Origin: Chlorops oryzae
Taxonomy: Eukaryota > Arthropoda > Insecta > Diptera > Chloropidae
Assembly: GCA_020466095.1 (NCBI GenBank)
Contig: CM035807.1
Span: forward strand, 50,806,752 to 50,870,751
Length of the DNA stretch: 64,000 nt
Direction: 5' to 3'
The notes below the pieces were generated by a model. That model searched no databases and was not told the origin of the DNA. It saw nothing but the letters and a program-made list of their open reading frames with translations. The position numbers were made by a program, and so were the translations under genes. Of this stretch, positions 22,278-32,611 are shown in pieces (the first letter of the stretch is position 1; every line of letters starts with the position of its first letter).

Positions 22278-23565
22278 TTAGGTGTAGTAAAAAGAAATCC
22301 ATTATTTTTCCAATAGATGGCGTTATTTATCTGCATCTCGCGTTGTATAAGTCCGATCGTGTTCCGCTACGGGTCATTAGAAAGATGACAGTTCCTACTA
22401 AAAAAGCTTTTTTGACACTTTTTTGATTGATTGATTCAGTTTTGTTTGAGAGCTTGTCAAAGATGGACATCAGCAAAGAGAAAATTCGCTACATTTTACA
22501 GTTGTTCTTCGATAAGGGAGAAAACGCAAGCCAGGCGGCTGAAAATGTGAATAGCGTTTATGGACCTGATACTGTAACAGCCAATCATGCGCAATTTTGG
22601 TTTCGTCGATTCCGTTCCGGTAACTTCGATGTCAAGGATGCACCACGCACTGGAAGGCCAATTGTCGAAAATGTCGATAAAATCATGGAAATTATCGAGT
22701 CCGACCGTCATGTTAGCACTGTTTCGATTGCAAAAGAGCTAAAGATTGCACAAAAAACCGTTTGGAACCATTTGAATAAGGCTGGATACACAAAGAAGCT
22801 CGATGTATGGGTGCCACACGAGTTAACGCAAAAAAACCTCATAGACCGAATTTCCATCTGCGAATCGCTGCTGAACCGCAACAAAATCGACCCATTTCTG
22901 AAGCGGTTGGTGACTGGTGATGAAAAGTGGGTCACTTACGACAACGTCAAGCGAAAACGGTCGTGGTCGAAACACGGTGAACCGGCGGAAACGGTGGCCA
23001 AGCCAGGATTGACGGCCAGGAAGGTTTTGCTGTGTGTTTGGTGGGATTGGCAGGGAATTATCTACTATGAGCTGCTCCCATACGGCAAAACTCTTAACTC
23101 GGAACTCTACAGTCAACAATTGGACCGTCTGAAGGAAGCAATCGCCCATAAGCGGCCAGCTTTGGCCAATAGGAGATGAATTGTGTTCCATCAGGACAAC
23201 GCCAGGCCACACACATCGATAGTGACTCGCCAGAAGCTCCGGGAGTTTGGTTGGGAGGTTCTTCTGCATCCACCTTATAGTCCGGACCTGGCACCAAGTG
23301 ATTACCATCTGTTCCTGTCCATGGCGAACAATTTTGCTGGTGAAACATTCGCTTCAAGAGAGGCTTCTGAAATTCGACTGTCTCAATTTTTTGCTAATAG
23401 GAACGAGGGCTTCTATGAGAGAGGCATAATGAAATTACCTTTAAAATGGCAACAAGTTATCGAACAAAACGGCGCATATTTGACCTAAATCGGGTCATTC
23501 TAACTATCTTAAATAAAGCCCTCAATTTAATGCAAAAATAATGGATTTCTTTTTACTACACCTAA
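22278..23565 (+). mobile_element. mariner element (irritans/Himar-like)
   Basis: This 1,288-bp element has about 32-bp terminal inverted repeats starting TTAGGTGTAGTAAAAAG, identical between the two ends as far as read, and a TA duplication (22276-22277, 23566-23567). Removing it restores the LOA RT frame. The size and structure are those of a full-length mariner. Confidence 0.95.
22463..23488 (+). pseudogene. mariner transposase with one stop codon
   Basis: This is a cut-and-paste transposase of the mariner family, close to Himar/irritans in sequence. The first ATG in context is 22463 (MDISKEKIRYIL). The N-terminal paired-type DNA-binding region has helix-turn-helix motifs (ENASQAAENV, STVSIAKELKIAQKTVWNHL). 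The DDD catalytic residues are visible in VTGDEKWVTY (about 22913), FHQDNARPHT (about 23193) and YSPDLAPSDYHLF (about 23280). One in-frame TGA at 23177-23179 interrupts it, and everything after it is open to the TAA at 23488. Otherwise it is intact. Confidence 0.92.
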
Positions 23566-23567
23566 TA

Positions 23568-24717
23568 TATTGAAAAACAGGAAAATATCCACTGAATTAG
23601 GAGGTGAAAATCAGTCGATCAATGCAGCTAGAGGTTGTCCTCAAGGCGGAGTACTTTCTCCGCTACTATGGATACTAGTCATTGACGATCTCCTCAACCA
23701 CCTTCAAGAGCAGGGATTTGCAGCGCAGGGCTATGCAGATGACCTCGTCATTTGTGTAGCCGGTTGGGATGACATTACCATCACATCTCGCATGCAAACG
23801 GCCCTTCAACTGGTAACAAACTGGTGTGATGAAAAGGGTCTCACTGTTCAGACGAACAAAACAAAGCTAGTGCCCTTTACTAAAAGGACTAAGACCAATC
23901 TCTTTAGTCCCACAATTCTGGGCAACTACATTCAATTCAGCGATGAAGCCTCCACTCTGGGAGTGATCCTAGACAGAAGGCTGAGCTGGAACTCGCACCT
24001 AGACCATGTTGTCAGCAAAGCCTCAAAGGCGCTTTATGTGTGCCAAAGGCTCCATGGCAAGACGTGGGGAATTTCCCCACGAATGGCATATTGGTCTTTC
24101 ACTACGATTGTTAGACCAATAATTACTTATGCTGCCTTTGTATGGTGGCCAAAGGTCGGACAAAGGACCGTGGAAGCTAAACTGGGCAAGCTACACAGAC
24201 TAGTGTGTGGGAGCATCACAGGGGCAATGAAAACCTGCCCCACAGATGCACTGGGTGTCATCACCGGCATCCCCCCTCTCACTATCCAAATTCAGAGAGA
24301 GGCATGTGCAACCGCTTTAAGATTGCACAAAGTCCTAAATCTCAAAAGTGGGGATTTTCAAGGGCACCTCTCGATATTGTTGAATGTATCTGAGGACCCA
24401 ATAATGAAGATGCCAGACCGAATACAACGTATATTGCGTTTTGATTGCAAGTACAAGGTAATAATTCCTGAACGAAGTGAATTCAAAAACGTCTTACTTC
24501 ACATAGAGAAAGGATCACAAATCTGATACACAGATGGATCCAAACTTGAAAATGGAAGTACAGGTGCAGGCATCTTGGGACCTAGATTCCAGAAAGCAGT
24601 ACCAATGGGTCTATACCCAACCATATTTCAGGCAGAATTATATGCGATTGAAATCTGTGTCCGCGAATGTCTGGAGAGGAAGACAAAGGGGAGCAGTATC
24701 CATATAATGTCTGATAG
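23568..24717 (+). pseudogene. LOA ORF2: second half of RT and start of RNase H
   Basis: This continues the LOA polyprotein after the mariner. It contains the RT block GCPQGGVLSPLLW (about 23633), the catalytic YADD in AQGYADDLVICV (about 23726) and the thumb region (LGVILDRRLSWNSHL, about 23955). An in-frame TGA at 24523-24525 lies just before the RNase H start YTDGSKLENGS, a single lesion. RNase H is then interrupted at 24717 by provirus G. Confidence 0.85.
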
Positions 24718-25301
24718 TGTTGTGAGTTTCCCAACATTGTGATAGGTCAAACGGGCGATCTTGCAATTATTTATGTTTATCGCGCGGTGAACGAGCATAT
24801 CAGCATTATGACCAAGAATATTGGAATAGGTCAGAAACTCGAGAAGGCAATGGCTTACGCTCGCAGTGCCGTTCGCTGTTCGCTTACGCCCGCAGCGCTG
24901 TTCGCTGAGACTGAGCAAGCAAATGGTCGTTTTGGCCAAAAATGCAAGCACGCATTTTAACGGTGTTCAGAACAGCACGCGCGATAATTGTGCAATACAG
25001 ATGGCCAAATTAGCACACCAAATATGCTAAATCAAGTGTATGTTGCAATAACAATGTCGAAAGAGCAAAAGATGTCGCAAGAACGATTTCGACATCACAG
25101 GCAGAGAACAGCCGACAGCAGCAGATAAACAACTATAAAAGATTCGTTCGAACTCCAATCGGGAGTTGGTATTTTTTCGTCTTCGATTACATTAACAACG
25201 CCGTATAGTGTTTAAGATTGTTTATCAATAAAGTATGAGTATATAATAACGAAAATTCCTGCGTTTCTTATTTTCACCAGACAAGGAAGAGACACCTAAC
25301 A
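24718..25301 (+). repeat. 5' LTR of provirus G
   Basis: This LTR runs TG to CA. TATAAAAG at 25135-25142 and an initiator-like AGTT about 25 bp later mark the promoter. AATAAA at 25228-25233 is the candidate poly(A) signal. GTTCGCTG/CCCGCAG repeats lie near 24870-24905. The only difference from the 3' LTR that I found is C versus G in the GATTCGTTCGAAC/GATTGGTTCGAAC word. Confidence 0.95.
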
Positions 25302-25303
25302 TT

Positions 25304-25320
25304 TGGCGCAGCCGGTTAAC
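25304..25320 (+). promoter_or_regulatory. Primer binding site of provirus G
   Basis: TGGCGCAGCCGGTTAAC lies two bases after the LTR. The TGGCGCAG core fits the 3' end of a tRNA with CCA, tRNA-Ser-like as in related insect elements, with weaker match beyond. Elements A and D share TTGGCGCAGC-type sites. Confidence 0.75.
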
Positions 25321-25467
25321 CAGATCACGTTCTATAACAGTATCCGGTAAGGACCTAAATAAATTAAGGAAGTTCTGTCTGTTTCTGGTGATTCCTAGAG
25401 ACGAGGGTCCTGGATAAATTACAGACATCGAATCGCATTATCTGCTTTAAGTGGACAGACGCTATAG

Positions 25468-27204
25468 CAGGCCCAAGTGTTTAATACCAGGGAAGAGGAG
25501 TTCGATATCCTTTTAGAAAATATCGCGAAATCGTCGGAACCTTCTAAGAGCGCAGAAAGAGAATTAGAAAAGCTGCAAGAGGCGAATAAACTGCTAAAAG
25601 CAAAAATTAAACAATTGAAAAATTCACTGCAACAATCAGACACCGTGTTGGTAGAGCAACAGGCTGAGCTAGAGAAGCTGAAGGCTGGGTCGGAGAGCAA
25701 AGGACAAGTTTCTGACAGGGTATCGGAGGAAGAGCGAACAATCGAGCGTCAAAGAGAGCAGATTAAGCTCCTCAAACAGAAGCTGAACCAAGTAACTAAG
25801 GAAGAAACTACAAATATGAACCCGCAAGATAATCCTATTAAGACATCGATTTCGAACGAAAATAGACAAGCACTGCCGACACCACCACCACCACCCCCGC
25901 AGTTAACAAATCATCAAACACCATCTAGTATAGCTAACGAGATCCAAGCTTTAATACATACACACCCGGCGACCACCTCACTGCCCGCGCAACAACAGTC
26001 GCCGTTGAGAGGATTTAAAGAAAAGCAAACATTGCTGCATCCGTCCTTACGACCACCTCAACAGAATATAACGCCTCAAACGTCGATTGGGAGTTTTTGG
26101 GAGGACGAATTGACAAATCTGCAACCACAGCTGTTAGTTAACAGTATTAGCAATCCGAAAATACCACTCACTAAGATATTGGAGCTAGTGAATCGATGCG
26201 TTCCTTTTTTCTCTGGAACAGAGGGTCCGGAGCTGAGCGTTGACTTGAAAAAACTTGTCGCAGGATGCCAGATTCTCAAAAACACGTTGAAGAATAGCGA
26301 TCAAAGAGAAGCGGCAAATTGTGTGAAAGAGCGACTCCTGGGCGACGCATATAGCAGGCTAGGCGACCGAGTTTTCTCAAGCATCGACGAAGTATGCGAA
26401 CTTTTGAAATCTCTTTATACTCGAAGAAGGGAGCTGGAAGATATAAGAGAGGAATTGGCAGCATGCAGGCAAGGCATCAAGGAAACTGTTCGTCAATTTG
26501 GAACTAGAATTGAGGGCTTGCTGGAGGAAGTTAGAAAAGAGGTTAACGAGCCACATGGGAAAAGCAGATTGATGGTATTTTTCCAGGATCTGGCTGTTAG
26601 AACATTTATTGCAGGACTCAAATCTCAAGCATTAAGGAACCTCTGCATTGGAAGAGAAAATAACTCATTGGGTCAACTGGTAGAAGCAATAGAAAAAGGC
26701 CAAAGATACCATATAATAGATGAAGGCAGTGTAAATATGGTGAAGGCAACTGAAAGCGAAATAAACGTTTGCTCGTTCTGCAAAAGGGGAGGACATTTTT
26801 ATGCAAACTGCACGACTCGATTGAACACGCCATTCTGCAAGGCATGTGAGACCTACGGCCATGAGGAAGTTTACAAGTGCCGAAAAGAAACCTCCAATTT
26901 CGAAACACGCATAGATCAGCAGAACAAAAGGCCAAAATGCGATTTCTGTCATACAATGAGGCATACGGATAAAGAGTGTCGTAAAAGACTAAAATCGCTC
27001 TACTGCAAGGTTTGTGAAAGCCCAGGGCACGTGGAGAATGTGTTCTGCAGAAAGACTTTAATGCCTCCTGAAGGGTCGGCTCAGCCCAGAAGGCCGGGGG
27101 TATTAATATGTTTCGAGTGCAAGCAAGAAGGACATATAGCTCGAAACTGCCCCAGACGAACGGGAGCTCCACAGGGAAACTCCCATGCCCCCAGTCAACA
27201 CTAA
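25468..27204 (+). CDS. gag: Gag polyprotein of provirus G
   Basis: This is the structural protein forming the particle and binding RNA. The frame is open from just after a TAG at 25465-25467. No ATG occurs before the coiled-coil segment, and the first in-frame ATG is near 25816. The start is therefore uncertain: non-AUG initiation, loss of the ATG, or an undetected upstream exon. It reads a long coiled coil (about 25490-25800), a Pro-rich linker, the capsid-like core (VPFFSG near 26199; DEVCELLKSLYTRR near 26390), then five zinc knuckles at about 26770, 26836, 26938, 27004 and 27111. The knuckles alternate C2C4H4C and C2C4H5C. The stop is TAA 27202-27204. Confidence 0.88.
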   Translation, partial: QAQVFNTREEEFDILLENIAKSSEPSKSAERELEKLQEANKLLKAKIKQLKNSLQQSDTVLVEQQAELEKLKAGSESKGQVSDRVSEEERTIERQREQIKLLKQKLNQVTKEETTNMNPQDNPIKTSISNENRQALPTPPPPPPQLTNHQTPSSIANEIQALIHTHPATTSLPAQQQSPLRGFKEKQTLLHPSLRPPQQNITPQTSIGSFWEDELTNLQPQLLVNSISNPKIPLTKILELVNRCVPFFSGTEGPELSVDLKKLVAGCQILKNTLKNSDQREAANCVKERLLGDAYSRLGDRVFSSIDEVCELLKSLYTRRRELEDIREELAACRQGIKETVRQFGTRIEGLLEEVRKEVNEPHGKSRLMVFFQDLAVRTFIAGLKSQALRNLCIGRENNSLGQLVEAIEKGQRYHIIDEGSVNMVKATESEINVCSFCKRGGHFYANCTTRLNTPFCKACETYGHEEVYKCRKETSNFETRIDQQNKRPKCDFCHTMRHTDKECRKRLKSLYCKVCESPGHVENVFCRKTLMPPEGSAQPRRPGVLICFECKQEGHIARNCPRRTGAPQGNSHAPSQH

Positions 27205-27217
27205 GGGGCTGGGGGGC
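27174..27217 (+). promoter_or_regulatory. -1 ribosomal frameshift signal (gag to pol)
   Basis: GGGAAAC at 27174-27180 sits in the gag frame as G GGA AAC, a canonical X XXY YYZ slippery site. Six bases later GCCCCCAG (27187-27194) can pair with CTGGGGG(G)C (27209-27217), giving a strong stem of at least seven pairs. The gag stop lies in its loop. Pol lies in the -1 frame and is open from upstream of the slip site. Confidence 0.8.
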
Positions 27218-30062
27218 ATTGCAGGGCGCCGAGCCTACGCCTGCATATGAAAGAAGAAAAGTAAACAATGGCTCAGAAGGAGATACTTCGAGAAGAGTTG
27301 ATGATAGTAAAGTCAACAATGGAGGAAAAAGGGTGAGGTTTAATGATAGAAAGGATGTATTAATCATTCCGAGAGGATATGAATCTAGAAAAGGACTGCG
27401 GCGATATGCACGAGGAGGTATATCAAAAGAATATTTGGCGAAATTGGAAAGAAATGAAAATTTTACTGTAACACGTTTAGATAGCGACGAGAGTGCCGAA
27501 GTAAATGACGCATTTGTACGGATACCCTGTAGGGAAGCCGTTAACAGTGAGCTCATTTTACTCGTGGACTCTGGCGCAGATTCTAGCCTTATAAAACTAA
27601 AATCCCTAAAAAAGGACACACCCATAGACACCAGCAAGCGCAAGGCGTTATCTGGCGCGTTCAGTGGGGAGATAATCACCGAGGGGTCAGTAAAAATTCA
27701 GCACGAAGAGGTGAAAAGGCTACAGCTGAGATTACATGCTGTCGAATTAAACCAAGGATTGCCTGCGGATGGCATCCTGGGGCGAGACGTTCTTTGGAAC
27801 CGTGCGTTAATTGATTCAGTTCAAAAGGAATTAATTTTTATTGACAATACACAGCAATTGTGTGTCCTCCAACTGCTGCCTAAACAAAGACAGAGGAACT
27901 TGTGCATGGTAATGGCAACTTCGGTTCCTGCGAGGTCGGTGAAAATAGTGCCATTACAATTTGAAATGGAAAACTCAACAGTAGTAGTAGAAAAACGGGA
28001 ATTAAGTACAAATATATTCATTGGAGGCGCGATCACAGAAGTACGCCATGGCATCGGATATGTGCCCGTGCTAAACGCCAGCGAGCAGGATATAGACATA
28101 GGGGCCACAAGAGAAATCCCATTTTCAGACATAAAAGATTTCACGCAGAACGGAAGCCCCAACATAAATATGGCACAAAGCCACGAAGGCAACCATAGGA
28201 TACTTAAACTGTTGGAAACAGTAATAACAGACGAAAATTTAAATAAGGAGGAGAAGGAGTCAATAGAGCGTATTGTTGAGGAATTCCAAGACGTGTTTCA
28301 GTTGGATGAAGAACCCCTTACACAAACCAAAGTCCTTACTCACGAAATACCAACTCTACCAGGAGTGGCACCTATAAATAGACGTCAGTACAGGTTGCCA
28401 GAGGCGCACAAAGCAGAGGTAGGCAAACAGGTACAGCAAATGCTGGAACAAGATGTGCTTGCACCTAGCGTATCTCCCTGGAATTCTCCAATCATTCTAG
28501 TCCCGAAAAAGGCAGGACCGAGCGGCGAGAAAAAATGGAGATTAGTTGTCGATTTCAGGTCACTTAATGAAAAAACGTTGAAGACAGTTTTCCCAATTCC
28601 ACGCATCGATGAAATCTTGGACCAATTGGGATACAGTCGATATTTTTCAACTCTCGATTTGGCCAGCGGCTATCATCAAGTCCTCGTAGACCCAAAAGAC
28701 AGAGAGAAAACAGCTTTCAGCACTGGAACAGGGCACTACGAGTTCAAGCGTAAGCCATTCGGATTGTGCGGAGCACCAGCCACGTTCCAACGTATTATGA
28801 ATACGGTACTCACAGGTCTACAGGGTATGGACTGTTTCGTATATTTGGACGACGTGGTAGTGTATGGCAGAAGCCTTGAACAACACGAAGAACGACTGAA
28901 ACGAGTGCTTTCTGCGCTTAGAGAAAATAACTTGAAGTTGAAAACGGAAAAATGCCAATTTTTAAGACGAGAAGTGGTATACTTGGGCCATAAATGCTCC
29001 GAAACAGGTGTCCTGCCGGATCCTGGTAGAGTGAAATGCATAGAATCCATTAAAGTGCCGAAGAATGTTAAGGAGCTCCAGTCATTTTTGGGCTTGGTCA
29101 ATTACTACAGAAAATTCATTCCTAACACTGCAAAGCTCGCGCTCCCGCTCAACAACCTACTCAAAAAGGGCGTTAAATTTGAATGGAACGAGTCTTGTCA
29201 GGTAGCCATGGAAACTTTGAAAGCAGCAATTATTAATCCACCAATTTTAAGATACGTCGATTTTTCGAAACCATTGTTGCTAACGACGGATGCAAGCGGC
29301 GGAGCTTTTGGTGCGGTGCTTTCACAAGAAGATTCAGGGAAGGACTATCCTGTTTATTTTGCAGGCAGATCTTTAAGCGACACCGAGCAACGAAACTCCA
29401 CCATCGAGAAGGAATTTTTGGCTATCGTATGGGCAACCAAAACATTTCGTTCCTACCTGCTGGGCAGGAAATTCACCGTGTTTACGGACCATAAGCCCCT
29501 CAAGGGGATAGCGAACCTGAAAGATCAAACTTCAAGGCTGGCACGTTTTCGACACAAACTCTCTGAGTACGATTTTGAGATTTGCTTTAAGCCAGGAAGG
29601 GAAAATCTAAATGCAGATGCTTTAAGCAGACTACCTCTGAAAATAGCGGTCATCACGAGAGCCGCAGCAAGGAACAACCCGAAAGAAGTAGCGGAGGGAC
29701 AACAGATTCAAAATCAGGAAAGCTTAGACGAAGATTGTAACGAGGATAATGCCCACGTAGACTCAGCACAATTTCTCACCAACCCTAAGGATATTGCTGA
29801 GGTCCTTCATAAATTTCATGATTCCCCTCTTGGAGGACACAGAGGGGCACTAAAAACGTTTTTCAGAATAAGGAGGCAATTTAAGTGGACGGGAATGCAG
29901 GCACAAATTAAGCAATATGTCCGCTCATGTCAGCTCTGCCAAAAGAACAAAAGTGGAAAAAACGACAAACAACCAATGGTGATCACGGACACAGCACATC
30001 GTCCTTTCGACAGAGTATTTCTAGATAGTCGGGCCCTTACCCATTTCTACAAATGGAAATAA
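27175..30062 (+). pseudogene. pol: Pol of provirus G: protease, RT, RNase H, integrase N-terminus
   Basis: This is the enzyme polyprotein reached by frameshift from gag. The frame is open from 27108, but functional use begins near 27180. An aspartic protease has DSG at about 27565 (LLVDSGADSSLI). RT includes DFRSLNEKT (about 28552), LDLASGYHQV (about 28655) and the catalytic YLDD at 28842-28853. RNase H starts at TTDASGGAFGAV (about 29284) and ends in ADALSRL. The integrase HHCC zinc region lies at about 29805-29945 (HDSPLGGH...CQLCQ). A frameshift near 30020-30030, just after the first catalytic Asp region, ends the frame at 30062. Confidence 0.9.
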
Positions 30063-30063
30063 G

Positions 30064-30880
30064 TATATCCTGACGTTTCAAGACGATTTTTCAAAATACA
30101 TGGCCTGCGTCGCAATAGCGGATGCGGAAACACATACAGTGGCAAGAGCCTTTTATGCGGAAATCATCGCCAGGTTTGGCATTCCCAGAATATTAGTCAC
30201 GGACAACGGAACCAACTTTACGTCGAATTTATTCAAAAACGTCTGCAAAATAATGGGAATCAAGAAGTTAAATACAAGCCCATACCATCCTCAAGCAAAC
30301 GGTGCCTTAGAGCGCAGCCACCGTCCACTGGCCGAATACCTGAGAAGTTTTTCAAACGAGGATGCCTCAAATTGGGATAGTTGGCTCTGTCGTGCAATGC
30401 ACGTGCATAATAACACGGTGCATACATCAACTAAACAATCACCAACGAGAATCCTTTTGGGATTCGACATCGATATTCCCACTAACTTAAAAGGGGACGC
30501 GAGTCCTTTATACAACTTTGACGACTACGACAAAATAATGAAATTTCAAATTCAGCGGTCACACGAGCTTGCCAGGAAGCACTTAATGATGGCAAAACAT
30601 CACGCAAAGGAGCGCTATGATAAGGGCAAAAGAGCAACAACATTTCGACCAGGAGAAAAGGTTCTTCTAAGAAATGAGACACGCAAGAAAAAATTTTCCC
30701 CATTATGGGAGGGACCTTATACAGTGACCAGTCAATGTGAAATTGTCCAATAAGGGAAAAGAGAAGGTCGTTCATCAAAATTTGGTCAAACGTTTCCACC
30801 AGCGTTTCCTAACGCATAAGTCGTCCAAGCGAAAACAAAATCCGCCCAACCTTGAGCTTAATTCTGTCCTAAAGAACTGA
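30064..30880 (+). pseudogene. Integrase core and C-terminus of provirus G, two frameshifts
   Basis: This is the rest of the integrase in another frame. It includes the second catalytic Asp (TDNGTNFTS, about 30199) and catalytic Glu (ALERSHRPLAEYL, about 30310), followed by a GPY/F-type module (FSPLWEGPYTV, about 30694). A second frameshift near 30735-30750 moves the basic C-terminal tail into a further frame, which closes at a TGA about 30880. With LTRs this similar, the two indels are either recent or assembly errors. Confidence 0.85.
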
Positions 30881-30975
30881 AAATTGATAAGCTTATTTAA
30901 AAATAAAATAAAGAATAATAAAAAAAAAAAAAATTTTTTTTTTAGAACGAATGACTGTAATATGAAGATTTTTTT

Positions 30976-32520
30976 ATGTTATTTATCGTAATGCAGAGGT
31001 TTTTGCAGAAACAGTTATATGAAAAAAAAAAAAAAAAAAAAAGAAATATATATAAAAACAAATTTCAGATTTCATTTCTAGGTTTCTGTTGCCTAATGTC
31101 GGTATCTGCAGCCTACCAGCACCTGTATATAGAGCGAATTGAGGCAAATTTGGGATTTGCGGAAGTAAACATGGGAACAGTCGAAGTGGTCTCGAGATTT
31201 GACTACATCCTTCACAAAGTCGATCCAGCGGAGATTAGGAATATACTCGACACATTCTTAGAAGCAGAAAAGGCGCTAGATAACTCCATCTACGACGGAA
31301 TAATTTCCGCCCAAGCAGAATCTATAAACTCGATATTGCACACACTAACTCCAAGCAGAATGAAGAGGGGATTATTTGACGGTATTGGTACCGGCATAAA
31401 GTGGGTTTTCGGTACAATGGATGCAAACGACAAACAAGCAATCGAAGAACACTTCGACGTCATCGATCGCAATAACCACAACCTCATCGAGAGGTCTAAC
31501 CAACAAATTCAGATTAACAATAATTTCAGAGACTCGATCCAAAAGATCAAAACCCTTGTCGAAAAGGATCAACGACACTTCGAAGATCTATATAAGAATT
31601 TCGTTAATCTTACCAATGAGCTAGTTGCAGATGAGATAGCGATTAGATTGCTTTTCAAAATTCAATTGTTGAAAAACCAGGCTGAAATAGTTCAGCAAAA
31701 CAAAGCCGCAGCCAGGACAGGCATACTCCACCCGGGCATATTATCCATAGAGGAAATAAAAAGGTTTAATATTGGGTTCGAGAAATTGAAGGGAATCTCC
31801 TTAGGCGTGGCAACGTACGACGAAAAAATTATTCTTTTCATTATGAAGGTCCCATCGGCAAACAAAACGGTCACTAAAATCCTAATTATCCCAGCACCGA
31901 ACCAACAACAGATGCAGATTAAGGCGGAAATTGAAACGGTAATAGAGATGGATAATATCACGTACTCATTTGAAGCAGGAAAATCAATTTTTGAACTAAA
32001 ACGAAGCCGGCACTGTGCTGTGACAGGAAAGTGTACCCTATATCGGAATGATAGACAAGAAGTCATAGAATTAGAAGATAATATCATTATCTTACTAAAC
32101 GGAAATAGTTCATTGCTAAATAGTACATGCGATTCCAGACGCATGCCTTTAACCGGAAATCTTCTGATATCCTTCGAAAATTGTACAGTGCAAATGGGGA
32201 AATTACGTTTCTCCTCACGTGTCATGGGCTACAAACAAATATTTGTTATTCCAAAGGGACGCAAACCAGTTCTTACAACCGATATCCCGAATTTCCAGGA
32301 TCTCGTTCTTAGCCAAGACGAGGCAACAAATGAAATCCAGGAGTTAAAATTCCATGGAAAGGTACAAAGTTTAACAGGGGTAGCTATTACAATATTTACC
32401 ACAGTGGCTTTGATAACCATATGCTGTTTGGTTAAACGAAGGAAATCATCGAAGAAGAGGGGGGAAAATGTAACCGAAGAAATAATCTCCAAATATAGTT
32501 CTACGCCTGAAAAAGCTTAA
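30976..32520 (+). CDS. env: Envelope glycoprotein of provirus G (baculovirus F-like)
   Basis: This intact 514-codon ORF lies in the errantivirus env position. Such proteins mediate membrane fusion and derive from the insect virus F-protein family. The ATG at 30976 is followed by a Lys-rich stretch and a hydrophobic signal-like segment (residues about 30-46). A basic cleavage-type site RMKR is at residues 128-131, with a Gly-rich hydrophobic fusion-peptide-like stretch after it. Several Asn-X-Ser/Thr sites occur. A transmembrane segment lies at residues about 463-485 with a short basic tail. A poly-pyrimidine tract ending in AG at about 30930-30945 could be the acceptor for a spliced env RNA. 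No stop or frameshift was seen. Confidence 0.88.
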   Translation: MLFIVMQRFLQKQLYEKKKKKKRNIYKNKFQISFLGFCCLMSVSAAYQHLYIERIEANLGFAEVNMGTVEVVSRFDYILHKVDPAEIRNILDTFLEAEKALDNSIYDGIISAQAESINSILHTLTPSRMKRGLFDGIGTGIKWVFGTMDANDKQAIEEHFDVIDRNNHNLIERSNQQIQINNNFRDSIQKIKTLVEKDQRHFEDLYKNFVNLTNELVADEIAIRLLFKIQLLKNQAEIVQQNKAAARTGILHPGILSIEEIKRFNIGFEKLKGISLGVATYDEKIILFIMKVPSANKTVTKILIIPAPNQQQMQIKAEIETVIEMDNITYSFEAGKSIFELKRSRHCAVTGKCTLYRNDRQEVIELEDNIIILLNGNSSLLNSTCDSRRMPLTGNLLISFENCTVQMGKLRFSSRVMGYKQIFVIPKGRKPVLTTDIPNFQDLVLSQDEATNEIQELKFHGKVQSLTGVAITIFTTVALITICCLVKRRKSSKKRGENVTEEIISKYSSTPEKA

Positions 32521-32574
32521 AGCGGAAAAGCCGCATAATCAAACACAATTTTTCTTTTTCTTTTCTTTTTCTCA

Positions 32575-32580
32575 TTTATT
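32575..32580 (-). terminator. Poly(A) signal of the antisense Ulp1-like gene
   Basis: Minus-strand AATAAA (plus TTTATT) lies about 32 bp past the stop codon of the antisense gene, in a region free of other coding sequence and convergent with the end of env. Confidence 0.6.
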
Positions 32581-32611
32581 TAGATATATAATTAACCTAA
32601 GGACAACAAAT

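Noticed and set aside
24739..24960. ORFs on both strands repeated near 34833-35105
   Set aside because: They lie in the LTRs of provirus G and are identical because the LTRs are.
26618..27679. 353-codon minus ORF
   Set aside because: Antisense shadow of gag and pol of provirus G; no domain.
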